Shown here: positions 46,262 through 56,837 of the stretch, one piece after another
Position numbering within the stretch: position 1 is the stretch's first letter
How the letters are laid out: each line of letters starts with the position of its first letter
DNA from: Merzomyia westermanni
Lineage: Eukaryota > Arthropoda > Insecta > Diptera > Tephritidae
Direction of reading: 5' to 3'
NCBI GenBank assembly: GCA_949987695.1
Contig: OX465289.1
Location: 176,053,532-176,117,531 of the forward strand
Length of the DNA: 64,000 nucleotides
Position numbers and translations under genes: made by a program
The notes under the pieces: generated by a model
Databases searched by the model: none
The model's input: only the letters and a program-made list of their open reading frames with translations
Told to the model about the DNA's origin: nothing

Positions 46262-48540
46262 GCCGAAGCCATCGCTTTCCTTACTTGGTTTCTGTATGGG
46301 GACCGACCCAGTGAAGTATATATTTAAAAAATTAAGTTTCAGTAGGTATGATATCCGTATTTTATTGAAGCGCTTTGTACTTTTTTGAAATGAGCCCCAT
46401 TGTGTAATTTAAGACATAAATGTTGCGGATCTTTGCGTAGTTCTGTATGTATTCCAGTAAAGAGAACATACCATTTAGGAACATAACCTAAAAAGATTTT
46501 GCTTCAATACACCAAAATAGCGAAGTAATCCTGCTAATCTTTGAGTAATTAGATTACATCCCTAGTTTTGTTTAGCACGCGATATCATAATTTTCTTCAC
46601 ATAAAGTAAAACCGTACGCAAGATTTAAAACACAATTCCTAAAGCCTATGAATCGCATTTTCAAATACTGAGCCAATCACCCTACAATATATGTATGTAC
46701 CGTCCTTGCGAGCAGCATACGCAAAGGCCGTCAGGATACAGCTACAAGTCATAGATTCTACAAAAAATAGTGCCACTAGTCTTTAAAGTGAGCGATCCGC
46801 GATTAATCTCTTTAGTCATCAGTTGGCTATAATTCAACATACATAAGTTAATTTTTATTTGTGTAGCATACTCATAGGGGTGTAATTAATTTTAGTTTTT
46901 GTAGCATACATATAGGAGCTAAAAGCACTAGTTTGGCTAGAAAATGGATTAGTCTTTTCGTACCCGTTTGAGTATAAATGGGTACAATTGGTCTCTCCTT
47001 AGGATATGCTCAAAACAACCCATACAAAGTGATCAGACTGGCTTTAGTCGCATCCTAAAGTCAATGTCTTAAAGTGTTATACTTCGTTTGCGTTCAAGCG
47101 CCTCCAACCTCCAACCCGCTTGCCCACCACCAACAGCCAAGTATCAACCAAGCCTATTATAGACTAAGACTAACAAATTATATGCGTCTCACCATAAAGT
47201 CCCTTGCCGACATAAAATTTCTTGCTTTTAATATTAGCTATTCGCCTGGTCTCTTATACATCCATTCAGATCTTGCGGCATATATGGTAATAATTCTTCT
47301 AAGAATAGTCACTCCATTGTGGTTATTTATATGGACGACGAGCGTAAGTAAAGTGCAACATTTCATTTATGTGTGGTTATATTCATGACTAAATCTTTAT
47401 ATATATATAGTACAAAGATATATAGAGCACTACAATCGTTTCAGCAACATACGTACGCAGTTATTTGTGTGTGTTGTTTGAGACTCGTACAAAATTCTAA
47501 ACAATGTAAGTACACGGAAGATGGTACTGGAGCAATAATTAAGTACTAAATTGCAGCTGAAGTCTTATATACAACAACAACAATACAACAACGTAAGCAA
47601 CAGTAATTGCCGTCGAAGGAGGCATAGCAAAGGCGTCAACAATTTCCACTTCTGTAAGTACAAAGCTCTAAGTTTCTAGTAACATAATTTAGTACGCGTT
47701 TACGAGTACAAACTTAATTATATATCTACAACAACTGCAAAAAGGCATATAAACGCATACCAGCCCAGCAGTTTAAATCAATGGTTGATGTGGAGAACAA
47801 GTTTACAATGACGGGAATGAGAGATTTAACCTATCTCTTGTATGTATTTTTCGATGGACTACGCAACTTCTGTACAGAGTTTAATCAAATAAAAAAATGT
47901 GAAGTGGGGCGTGGCAACTAACATACAAATGGAATGCCTCAATAAAAATATATATGAAAGGGTTTATGTACGCACAATAAAACTCGGGAGGAGTTGAATT
48001 TAATCAGTAACACCTTAATAGTTCAAAGTAAGTAACCGGAAATTGATAAGAAGATATGCATACGATGCTCGGGAAAGTGTATAGTAAAATTCAATTTTAA
48101 TACGAAATATCTTTAGAAGTGTTAGTGGTGTGTTGTTTTGGGTTAATCTCACCATTATGGTGACAGATGTTATTTGATCTCATATGATTTGAAATCGACA
48201 AAAATATTTCCACTTTATCTTAGTCAACATGTTTCTTTCATTATACGGAATAATGATTAAAATTGAACTCGTTCTGTTATAAGTTTTGACCAAGAACAGG
48301 GCGAAGCACTGTTCTTTTTAAATGGTGCTTAACCGTCTAAACGTCTAAACGTTGCTATCCCCCCGTCCTTACTCTTCTCTCTGCCAACTGCCGTTAGTTG
48401 GAAACACCACGCAAAGTACTGTTATTGTCACCTTAACCCAGTATCCCCCATCTATATACACATCTTTAACCATGAACAGCGGACGTGGCAGCCCCGGTGG
48501 ATATATAAATTTATTTACGGTAAAATTATTCGTTTAAATT
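46262..48540. other. Unassigned region
   Basis: No recognised gene. The open frame at 47074-47388 (104 codons, plus) has hydrophobic stretches but no domain and no conserved support. Confidence 0.5.
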
Positions 48541-49245
48541 TTGGTAGCGGGAACTGGCAAGGGTACGATTATGGTTGAGGGAAATAGTTCCATTATGCTT
48601 ACGGTTACTTTAATGGCTATGGGTATGGGTGTGGGTATGGTTATGGTTATGGTTAGGGTTATGGTTATGGCTATGGTTATGGTTATGGTTATGATTATGG
48701 TTATGGGTATGGGTATGGGTATAGTTTTTGGTATGGATATTGGTATGGGTATGGGTACAGGTATGGTTATAGGTGTGGGTAAGGTTATAGTTATGGCCAT
48801 AGTTAGGGTTTGGTTATGGTAATGGCTATGTTGAAGTTTATGTCTTACGATTAAGATTTCTTGAACCAGTATTTATTTATTTTATTTAGTTCCGTATATG
48901 GCCTTAATTATGGTTGCCACGGTTAAGGTTTCTATTATGGTTATGGTTACGGTAACTGGCATAAATTTTGCAGACTAGATTACAATCCATTGAAGATTGG
49001 ATTATTGAAGGTACAGTGAAGGTTCGCTTGTGGCTTCGATTCCGTAAATAGTATGCTTCCAGTTTCGTTAACAGTTTCAGTTACTATGGTAAGAATATTC
49101 AACAGCAATGCCGTCGTCCTTATCCGAAAAATAACGGTAATGCTTTTTGGTCTTCGAAGCTTCAGCGAAAACGACGAGCTACGGTTATGGTTACGGATAT
49201 GGGCACCGTTAGGGTTACGGTTACGGCTACGCGAACTCTTTTAAA
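48541..49245 (+). pseudogene. Gly-Tyr-rich repeat region, decayed coding repeat or minisatellite
   Basis: From 48543 the frame reads GSGNWQGYDYG then, after stops, YAYGYFNGYGYGCGYGYGYG and long GY alternation built from TATGGT/TATGGG hexamers (about 48616-48835). A second patch at 49173-49240 reads YGYGYGYGHR, stop, GYGYGYANSF, stop. Gly-Tyr repeats occur in secreted and structural insect proteins. Multiple in-frame stops mean this is a dead gene or a hexanucleotide minisatellite that only looks like one. The long open frames in the other phases (Met-Val-Gly and Ile-Thr-Pro repeats) are by-products of the hexamer. Confidence 0.45.
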
Positions 49246-49399
49246 TATGGTGTAAGCTATTTTTATGTTTACATTAATGGTCACAGCCAACTATCATTTC
49301 ATTATTTATTTCGGTATATGGTATAAAAATCCCTACAAACAAGATAAGAAGTGATTAAAAACAAAGAAGGAGTGCGTTGTCTTCGGTTGTACTTAAGGC

Positions 49400-49935
49400 T
49401 TTGTATCTTTCATGAATGAGCAATATGGTTTCTAACGTATGATTTTTATTTACAAAAAGTACCCATTAATTTAAAGATACATATCCCAAAATGCGTCTAT
49501 CAGACCAGTCGACTGTATGGGAGCTATATGTTATATTGCTCCGATCTGACTGATTTTCACTTATCACATGATTTACATAAGAAGTACAAAAGATTCAAAG
49601 TTTTATGTTCCTACCTATTTAATTCCAAGACTTATCCCCAAAGCCCGTTTATCGGAACATTCGATTGTACTGGAGCTATGGGTTGTATTGGTCCGATCAT
49701 GTTGTTTGATTGATATATTACAAAGTGGCGGCCCCATACCAAATTTAAGCCCGATATCTCTAAAGTTGAGTGACTAGTTATCGTTCAAACAGACAGACGG
49801 ACATGGCTAAATCGACTCAGCTCACCCTTCTCATCATTTCAGTATACTTATTGGTGGGTCGTCTCTTCTTCTTCTCATACTTACAAACATCTTACCAAAG
49901 TTATAATACTATTTCATATTCATGAAAGGTATAAC
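49400..49935 (-). repeat. TATACCTTTCATGAA repeat family, copy 2
   Basis: Reverse-strand copy with ends TTATACCTTTCATGAATATG (49935 inward) and TTTGTATCTTTCATGAATG (49400). It shares the internal blocks of the copies at 45765 and 60403, including the 'gggtcgtctcttcttcttct' block in reverse. Confidence 0.65.
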
Positions 49936-51100
49936 TAGATTATGACAGGAACAGCTAAGACTGTGATTCCGGTTTCGTTTATGTTGCCGCAGCAACCAAA
50001 TACGGCTATGCTTTTTTGTATTCGAAGTTACAACAACAACAACAACACGTGATTGATACTTTCACCCCTTCCGAAGATAAAAAGGTTGCCTCGTTAACCT
50101 TATTATAACATCACACAACAGTATGGCTCTCCTTAGATGAACTGCTTAGACAGGTTACCCTAAACGGGTGAGCTAATGTTAGTTATTAAAAATGTGATTA
50201 AACTAGGACAACTGTCTTTAGGGACTAGTCACAGCGTTTTGTACGTGGTTTCTTTAGAATGTTTTTCATTATGTTCGCACACTAACATATAAATATTCTT
50301 GCTTAAATATATTCTATTAAGTGCTTACAGCTGATGTTGTTCGTGCAAATATATTTTCGTTGTCATCTTAACATGGTAAACATTTTGTGCCCATTAAGGC
50401 CTTACGCATTTTCACTTTCATTCCGTTGTTATGTTCTTGGTTTTACTTTAATGATCGTATGAACTACATATACATACTTATATATACGTATATATTAAAG
50501 TTGTAACCCAATTTTCTTGTAGCCACATGTAATATTTAAGTAATGCAACACACTTTTGGTATACGAGCGCTTTTGATTTTATTGTCGGAGTGGCTGTTAC
50601 ACGACATACAGTTATTATCGCTTTTGGCCAACCCTTTGACTTTTGGACTTGGTACTTAAGTTGTTATAAATTAGAAATTGCTTCGGGAAAACAGCAGGAA
50701 GCAATGTTAAAAGGAAGGGACAATTTCTTGCATTACGCAAAGTGAGTGTATGTGTGCGTTGAGGAAAGCAGCTTGTGAGTGAAAGACACTTGCCACATAC
50801 AACTACGAACATGCAAGGCATGCTGTTATGGTTACGAGTAATGGTGCAACACTTGGGATTTACACTACTACAAAACAATGATTGAAACAAATATGGTCTC
50901 AGATCAGAAGTCCTCTGGGTAAAGACTGGAACTGTGTAGTTGCATTTTATATATTAATCACTTTATATAAATAACACTAAGAAGAAGGTTGGGAATGTGA
51001 GGTGAGAGGCATCATATCTGTAGATCCTTTGTGCCTTTAATGAGAAGAACTTACTAATCTTCGTTAAAATATCTTGAAAACCTTAAGAGTAAATAACATA
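49936..51100. other. Unassigned region
   Basis: Short AAC microsatellite at about 50029-50046. No supported gene; the minus-strand frame 50615-50890 has no domain. Confidence 0.5.
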
Positions 51101-51102
51101 AT

Positions 51103-51475
51103 TTCTTTTAATTTAATTTTATTTAATTTGATTTTAATTAATTTTATTTATTTCATTTTATTTTATTTTATTTTATTTTATGTTATTTTATTTTATCTCA
51201 TTTTAATTAAATTTATTTTATTGTATTTTTTACCTTATTTTACTTTATTTTTTTTATTTTATTTTATTTTATTTTATTTTACTTTATTTTATTTTATTTT
51301 ATTGTATTTTATTATATTTTATTTTATTATTATTTATTTTATTGTATTTTTTACTTTACTTTACTTTATTTTATTTTATGGTACTTTATGTTATTTTATT
51401 TTATTTCATTTTATTTTATTTTACTTTACTTTATTTTATTTTATTGTATTTTATTATATTTTATTTTATTATTGG
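51103..51475. repeat. (TTTTA)n array, first block
   Basis: Imperfect pentanucleotide TTTTA with TTTAC, TTTGA and TTGTA variants. Phenylalanine/tyrosine-rich open frames over it are artefacts of the repeat. Confidence 0.95.
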
Positions 51476-52003
51476 TACGGTCTGTTCATTTTACATATTT
51501 TTGTAAGTATAACGAGCTCAAGACCAGTTGATAATAATTCTTAGTTAATTATTATTATTTTTGATTAGTTAGAGGAAAAATTGAAAGCAACAAACATATA
51601 CAGGCTATAGTTATAGTACTATTTCGAAAACAGTCACGATTTCTCGTCAGACTAATTCGTATAGTTTTGCTATTTCAGAGGATCTTGTGGAGAATCGAAC
51701 CCACTCACTCTGATTGCCAGCGCAGCTGCCTAACCCATAGGCTATGCTGCGTGTAGTTTTGCAAGCTGCTTAATTCAAGTTTTCCTCTAATTGTTGTTTG
51801 TTATCTTGCCAACGGTATACACAATATTTTAGACATTCTGTCTATATGTAAATCATGCATGCTGGACTTTGTTTTTGTACATTCTTCTTTTCTATTTTTT
51901 AGAAGATAGTTATTGTACATAACCGCGTGCTCCTTTATAAATTTATTTTGTTGTTGGTTTTACGGTCTGTTCATTTTACATATTTTTGTAAGTATAACGA
52001 GCT
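51476..52003. repeat. 43-bp direct repeats flanking a tRNA-like segment
   Basis: An identical or nearly identical 43-bp block beginning TACGGTCTGTTCATTTTACA lies at 51476-51518 and 51961-52003, 485 bp apart in the same orientation. Between them is a segment with a tRNA-like head on the minus strand. The outer sides of both repeats are TTTTA arrays. Confidence 0.75.
51540..51756 (-). mobile_element. tRNA-derived SINE candidate
   Basis: On the minus strand GCATAGCCTATGGGTTAGGC (A box TAGCCTATGGG) is followed after about 30 nt by GAGTGGGTTCGATTCTCCAC (B box GGTTCGATTC). Spacing and boxes fit a tRNA-derived pol III promoter better than the other tRNA-like pieces here. The body continues toward 51540 with no coding potential. 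Confidence 0.5.
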
Positions 52004-52005
52004 GA

Positions 52006-52262
52006 TTTTATTTTATTTTGGTTTTTTTTATTTTATTACATTTTATTTTTTTGTATTTTATTTTATTGTATTTTATTTTATTATATTTTATTTTTTTGTA
52101 TTTTATTTTATTGTATTTTATTTTATTATATTTTATTTTTTTTACTCTACTTTATTTTATTTTATTTTACTTTACTTTATTTTATTGTATTTTATTTTAT
52201 TTTAAGTTATTTTATTTTATTTTATTTTATTTTATTTTTTTTTTTTTTTTTTTTTTTTTTTG
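52006..52262. repeat. (TTTTA)n array, second block, grading into poly-T
   Basis: Pentanucleotide TTTTA with TTGTA/TTATA variants, ending in an uninterrupted T run (about 52235-52261) that is the poly-A tail of the minus-strand LINE. Confidence 0.9.
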
Positions 52263-52411
52263 TGTTCGTGGGAGGAGGAAATGCTTTATGCACTAACCGG
52301 GTTTGAGCCCTCGTTACTAGATTCTCTAGCAGCGGAACTCTCCGAGTGTGGGACTCCTTCTTATCTTGAAGTATACCGCACTAAAACCTAACCTCCCACG
52401 GCCCGCGCATT

Positions 52412-52456
52412 CTTCCTTACCTGGGACCGCGCTTAGCATTACTTCAGGTAAGGAAG
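52412..52456 (-). promoter_or_regulatory. Hairpin in LINE 3' untranslated region
   Basis: CTTCCTTACCTG (52412-52423) and CAGGTAAGGAAG (52445-52456) are perfect 12-bp inverted repeats with a 21-nt loop. The flanking CGCG on both sides could extend the stem past a small bulge. 3' structures of R1-clade LINEs can be recognised by their own reverse transcriptase; that role here is inference. Confidence 0.6.
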
Positions 52457-52488
52457 CGCGTTACGTGAGCTCTATGGCTACTCTCACG

Positions 52489-55449
52489 CTAACTGGCTAG
52501 ACAACCGTCTTCCCGTTTCGCAAGGAGGACATTCCTCGCGTATCGTCTGACTATGTCCCATCTAACGTTTTCGCAGGTCATCTTGCGAATGACACTGCCC
52601 GGGGAAAGTTCGCCAATTGTCTCTTCCACCCGCCTTCTTTCTTCTGCAAATTGCTCGCATTCGAAGAAGGTGTGGCGTACGTCGTCTATGGCTCCGCAGT
52701 AGGTGCAGTTCGGGGTTTGAACTTTGCCCATTCTATGGAGATATTCACGGAAATAACCGTGTCCGGTTAAGAACTGGGTCAGGTAGAAGTCGACTTCTCC
52801 ATGAGGTCGGTTCAGCCATGGTTCTAGTTCGGGGATTAATACCCTGGTCCACCTTCCAGCAGCACTGCTGCTCCATTGTAGTTGCCACCGCCGGATCGAA
52901 TCACCACGCGCCTGCGTTGCAGCAACGTCTCTACGTACCTCTGCACGAGTGTCGTAAGTCATTTTTCTTTCCTCAGCGAGGAGATATATCGGTATAGTCC
53001 CCGCGATGACCAGAACAGCATCTGCGGAGACCGTGCGGTATGCTGAGGCGATTCTCAGGGCATCTCTACGTTGGACTGCGGTAATAGCGGCCCGATACTT
53101 CCCAAATTTCATTGCGTCCGCCCAGACTTCTGCACCGTACAACAGTATAGAATCTGAGGCGGACGCCAGCAGCTTTCTTATGCATGGCTTTGGTCCACCT
53201 GTATTTGCCATTAGCCGACTCAGACTTGCGATGGTCTTCACAGCCTTCTCGCAGGAGCTTCTTAGATGCTCCGAGAAGGTCAGCTTGTTGTCCAATTTCA
53301 CTCTTAGATATTTCGTAGAGCGGCGCGTCTCTATCTGTTGATCCTCAACATTCATGTTGGTGATTGTGGGAATCCTTCTTTTCGTTAGTATCACGATCTC
53401 TGTCTTGGCTGTAGCCAGTTGGAGGCCTAGATTATTCATCCACTCGTCTACACTGCGCATCACTTGGTTCAGTTTAAGCTGTGCCAGGTCGCAGTTTCGT
53501 GCTGTTATCACCGCAGCCACGTCATCTGCAAAAGCAACTAGAAAAGTGCTTTCTGGCATCTGCATTCGAAGGAGACTGTCATAGGTAGCATTCCAAAGAT
53601 CAGGGCCGAGCACCGACCCTTGTGCTGCCCCGCCTGTTAGCTTCACCTTTCTTTGGCCTTGCGTCGTTTCATAGATTAGCCAACGGTCTCTTAAGTTGTC
53701 CCTCAATATATCTAACAAGTATATCGGGACCTTAAAGGAGCGTTCTAATGCATCAAGCATGTCTTCCCACCTGGCAGAGTTAAAAGCGTTTTTAACATCT
53801 AACGTCACCAATAGTACCACCGGCCTTGCTTGATGGCTTGCCGTCTCGGCCTTCCGGACTGCCTCTACGACTTCTGCTATGGCGTCTATTGTGGAGTGCC
53901 CTCTGCGAAAGCCATGTTGCCGGTGGGAGAGTCCACCCTCGTCTTCTATGGCTGCTGGTAGACGTTGCTTTATAAGGCTCTCCATCATTTTTCCCGCTGT
54001 GTCGAGCATACATAGTGGGCGAAAGGATGATGGAGAGCTTGGGTCCCCTTTGCCTTTCGGTATGAGGACGAGCCGTGCTGTCTTCCATCTGGCGGGGAAG
54101 ACACCTGCTTCTAGACATTTGTTATACATGTGTAACAAGAGCTCTGGACAACTATTAGCAGTTAATCTGATTGCCTCCGCAGGTATTCCATCGGGTCCTG
54201 GGGCTTTACCAGCCCTCATGCTACGCAGGGCTCTTTCTAGCTCTTCTTCATTGAAAGGTACCACGTTGCGGTCATCTCGTGCTGCATGTTCCTCTTCTCT
54301 AGTAAGTTGCGTGAGGAATAGCGCTTCCACGATGTTCTTCATGTCATCTTCGTCCATCGTCTGATTTGGTGGTCGAAGTTTCTTCATAACTATTTTGTAC
54401 CCTTGTCCCCAGGGGTCTTGATCCACTTCCTTACAGAGCTCTTTCCAGCATCTTAGTTTGCTTGCTTTTATGGCGGCGCCGAGAGCCTTTTTCGCCCCCT
54501 TGTACGCCTCCGCCCTTTCAAGAGCCTCGGATCTGCCACGTGAGCGCGTCGCCAGTCTTCGCATTCTGTGACATGTTTTCCGGAGTTCCGCGATTTCGCT
54601 ATTCCACCAATATACCTGCTTCTTGCCTCGCCACGTTCCTATTCGTGGCATAGAGACGTTGCAAGCATGGCGCATGCATTGCATGGTTTCTTCAACCGCC
54701 GCATGTGGCGTATTGGTGCCGTCGGTTATCCGTCTGGCTTTCGCCAGCACTGTTCCGGTGAACCTGGTGGCGTCAACTTTAGCTGCATCCCATCTACGGG
54801 TTTTGTATGATGCGTTCGCTGCCGGTCTCTGACCAGGATGGTCGAGTTGGAAGGTGATGTAGTTGTGGTCGCTGCCAGTAAGGTCCTCCATCACTCTCCA
54901 CCCAACCGCGTTTAGAAAGAGTCTCTCCGAGACGAGCGTTATGTCGGGGATCGAGTACCCAAAGCCCGGGCGCCTGTATGTTGGGGTCGTGCCCGTATTC
55001 AGTACGACCACACCGAGTCGGGCTGCCATTTCCAGAATTAGTTTTCCCCTGGTATTAGTTTGAGGCATGCCCCATTCTATTGCTCTAGCGTTGAAGTCTC
55101 CAGCGATGACCAGGTTGCCCGTTTGGTCCCGTAGGTCGTCTTCTAATAGCTCCAGCTTTTCTTTGAACCTCTGAATGGGGTCATTTGGTGACAGGTAGCA
55201 GCTAACAAGAGTTGTTCGCGCTACAGTTACACGGACGTAGCCATGCCCGGCAGCACGATTAGTAACATTGGTATTGGCGTCCACTATCCAGATAGCAGCA
55301 GCGCCAGATTCGTCAATGTACCAGCTGTCTCTGGCCTTGTAAGGTTCGCTGATGATTGCATAGTTTATTTGGTGATCAAGCACCAGTTGGTCTAGCAGTT
55401 CATCAGCTAACCTGCATCGATTCAGATTTCCTTGAATCACGCTGGTCAT
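52489..55449 (-). CDS. LINE ORF2: AP endonuclease, reverse transcriptase, zinc knuckle
   Basis: A 986-residue replicase that nicks target DNA and copies the element's RNA onto it. Residues 1-200 are an AP-type endonuclease with N8 (GNLN), E35 (ISEPY), D118/N120 (AGDFNA) and D194/H195 (SDHNY). Reverse transcriptase spans about 400-730: APGPDGIPAEAIR, SSFRPLCMLDTAGKM, D551 (LDVKNAF), GGAAQGSVLGP and the catalytic FADD (D642, D643). A C-x2-C-x7-H-x4-C knuckle is at C915, C918, H926 and C931. There is no RNase H, and length and order fit R1-clade elements. The frame is unbroken, so this copy could be active. The start ATG (55449-55447) overlaps the ORF1 stop as ATGA. Confidence 0.92.
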   Translation of the reverse strand: MTSVIQGNLNRCRLADELLDQLVLDHQINYAIISEPYKARDSWYIDESGAAAIWIVDANTNVTNRAAGHGYVRVTVARTTLVSCYLSPNDPIQRFKEKLELLEDDLRDQTGNLVIAGDFNARAIEWGMPQTNTRGKLILEMAARLGVVVLNTGTTPTYRRPGFGYSIPDITLVSERLFLNAVGWRVMEDLTGSDHNYITFQLDHPGQRPAANASYKTRRWDAAKVDATRFTGTVLAKARRITDGTNTPHAAVEETMQCMRHACNVSMPRIGTWRGKKQVYWWNSEIAELRKTCHRMRRLATRSRGRSEALERAEAYKGAKKALGAAIKASKLRCWKELCKEVDQDPWGQGYKIVMKKLRPPNQTMDEDDMKNIVEALFLTQLTREEEHAARDDRNVVPFNEEELERALRSMRAGKAPGPDGIPAEAIRLTANSCPELLLHMYNKCLEAGVFPARWKTARLVLIPKGKGDPSSPSSFRPLCMLDTAGKMMESLIKQRLPAAIEDEGGLSHRQHGFRRGHSTIDAIAEVVEAVRKAETASHQARPVVLLVTLDVKNAFNSARWEDMLDALERSFKVPIYLLDILRDNLRDRWLIYETTQGQRKVKLTGGAAQGSVLGPDLWNATYDSLLRMQMPESTFLVAFADDVAAVITARNCDLAQLKLNQVMRSVDEWMNNLGLQLATAKTEIVILTKRRIPTITNMNVEDQQIETRRSTKYLRVKLDNKLTFSEHLRSSCEKAVKTIASLSRLMANTGGPKPCIRKLLASASDSILLYGAEVWADAMKFGKYRAAITAVQRRDALRIASAYRTVSADAVLVIAGTIPIYLLAEERKMTYDTRAEVRRDVAATQARGDSIRRWQLQWSSSAAGRWTRVLIPELEPWLNRPHGEVDFYLTQFLTGHGYFREYLHRMGKVQTPNCTYCGAIDDVRHTFFECEQFAEERRRVEETIGELSPGSVIRKMTCENVRWDIVRRYARNVLLAKREDGCLAS

Positions 55450-56837
55450 TGGGGCGACAGTTTGGCTTTCGCCGAAGCAAGTGCTTCTCTAAACGTGCTA
55501 CATGCTCCAGACCCGGGAATATGATCGAGGTTTCCCGTGGTGCAAAGGTAGCATTTTGCCTTTTCATTGCAGGATGAGGATTTGTGGCCAGAGTTCCCAC
55601 ACTTCCAGCACGCGTCCCTCCTGTCGGGCCCATTGCAGCCAGCCTGTCGGTGTCCGTAGCCGAGACACCTGAAGCAGCGTTGCACTTCCGCACGCTGTCT
55701 GATCCTACATTGGATCCAGCCGATGGGAATTTTTCCTTTTTTGAGCAGTTGGCTTCCGGGACCTTCGTCCACTTCGACAACAGCCTTCTTTTGCTCTCTC
55801 TGATTTACGGCGAAAAGAGAGATACGGATTTGGCCTGAGCTTTCTCCGATCTCTCTTCGAACGGCCTCTTCTATTTCCTCAGCCGTTGTGAGACAGTCCA
55901 TGCCCAATACCTCTAGCTTTATACGCTTAGAGATTTGTTGTGCATCGCCAACTTCTCCTACCGCGCTACCAATGGCTTCTCTAAAGGCCGGTTGGTCGTT
56001 GCACTGCGCCGTTTCTATTAGTACGCTACCAGCCTTGGTCTTGCGCACTGACCGTATCACCGTTCCGGTTTCGGCAGGCCGGAGCTGACCTCGGATTGCC
56101 CCTAGAACTTCGGCGTAGGTTTTGCCTTCGGCCGGTTTCACCAGAAACGTTACGGCTCTGCTGTTCCTCTTGTTCTTTTTGACTGCCTTCGGGGCTTGAG
56201 CAGGCGGCTTCTTTTTTGCTTTAGGACGCTCTTGCCGTCTCCGACCTACTACTTTGGACCAAGCCTCTTCGGAATGGGTATTCTCCGATTCCTCGTCCCT
56301 TTCCTTCTTGGCTTCCGAGTCTATGAGCTGAGGGTCGGAGTTAGTCCAAACCCTCTTATTTGATGGGCCCGGTTCGTCACCCTCTTCTTTATTTGGGCTC
56401 AATGAGCTCATATAGCTCAACACCTCTTCGAGGAGAGCCATTCCGTTCTTTATGTCCATGGACACGGTCTTCTGTCTCTGTGCGGCTGTTTGCATTGTAC
56501 GCAGCACCGTTAGCGCATGGTCCAAGCACTGGCCTTGGGTTTTCCCCTTAAGGCTAAAAAGTGTCATTGCGCTTTTTAAGGGGGTTGCCTTCTTGTGGGT
56601 GGGATCTAGCTTCCCGCCGGTAGCAGTGGGTGTTGACTGGCCGGGCGTTTTGGGGCCGAATCCCACTGGTGTGCTTCGTGCCGGTCCAGAGCCTCGCGAA
56701 GGCATAACTGGAGGGGCCACTCTAGCCGGCGTTTTTAGAACCGGCGATCTTAGCAGTTTACTGCTTTTTCTGAATGCGACCTCGTCGCCGCTTTCGTTCT
56801 CCATTCTTTCTTCGTTGTTTTGATTTGGTTTATTCAT
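55446..56837 (-). CDS. LINE ORF1: gag-like RNA-binding protein with zinc knuckles
   Basis: A 463-residue protein expected to coat the element's RNA in a ribonucleoprotein particle. The N-terminal 90 residues are Pro/Ser/Thr-rich and probably unstructured. A basic KKK-rich stretch around 210-235 precedes a folded central domain. Near the C terminus are CFRCLGYGHRQAGC and CWKCGNSGHKSSSC (both C-x2-C-x4-H-x4-C) and a third, looser knuckle starting CYLC. Three C-terminal knuckles are typical of R1- and jockey-type ORF1 proteins. The frame is open from ATG 56837 to TGA 55446 and overlaps ORF2 by four bases. Confidence 0.9.
   Translation of the reverse strand: MNKPNQNNEERMENESGDEVAFRKSSKLLRSPVLKTPARVAPPVMPSRGSGPARSTPVGFGPKTPGQSTPTATGGKLDPTHKKATPLKSAMTLFSLKGKTQGQCLDHALTVLRTMQTAAQRQKTVSMDIKNGMALLEEVLSYMSSLSPNKEEGDEPGPSNKRVWTNSDPQLIDSEAKKERDEESENTHSEEAWSKVVGRRRQERPKAKKKPPAQAPKAVKKNKRNSRAVTFLVKPAEGKTYAEVLGAIRGQLRPAETGTVIRSVRKTKAGSVLIETAQCNDQPAFREAIGSAVGEVGDAQQISKRIKLEVLGMDCLTTAEEIEEAVRREIGESSGQIRISLFAVNQREQKKAVVEVDEGPGSQLLKKGKIPIGWIQCRIRQRAEVQRCFRCLGYGHRQAGCNGPDRRDACWKCGNSGHKSSSCNEKAKCYLCTTGNLDHIPGSGACSTFREALASAKAKLSPQ

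Noticed and set aside
48600..48830. TTAGGG-like phrases suggesting telomeric repeat
   Set aside because: The unit is TATGGT/TATGGG with only occasional TTAGGG, and flies lack TTAGGG telomeres.
51074..52296. Phe/Tyr/Ile-rich open frames of up to 156 codons
   Set aside because: Direct translations of the (TTTTA)n array.
52617..56823. Plus-strand open frames of 60-160 codons over the LINE
   Set aside because: Shadows of the GC-rich ORF1 and ORF2 on the minus strand.
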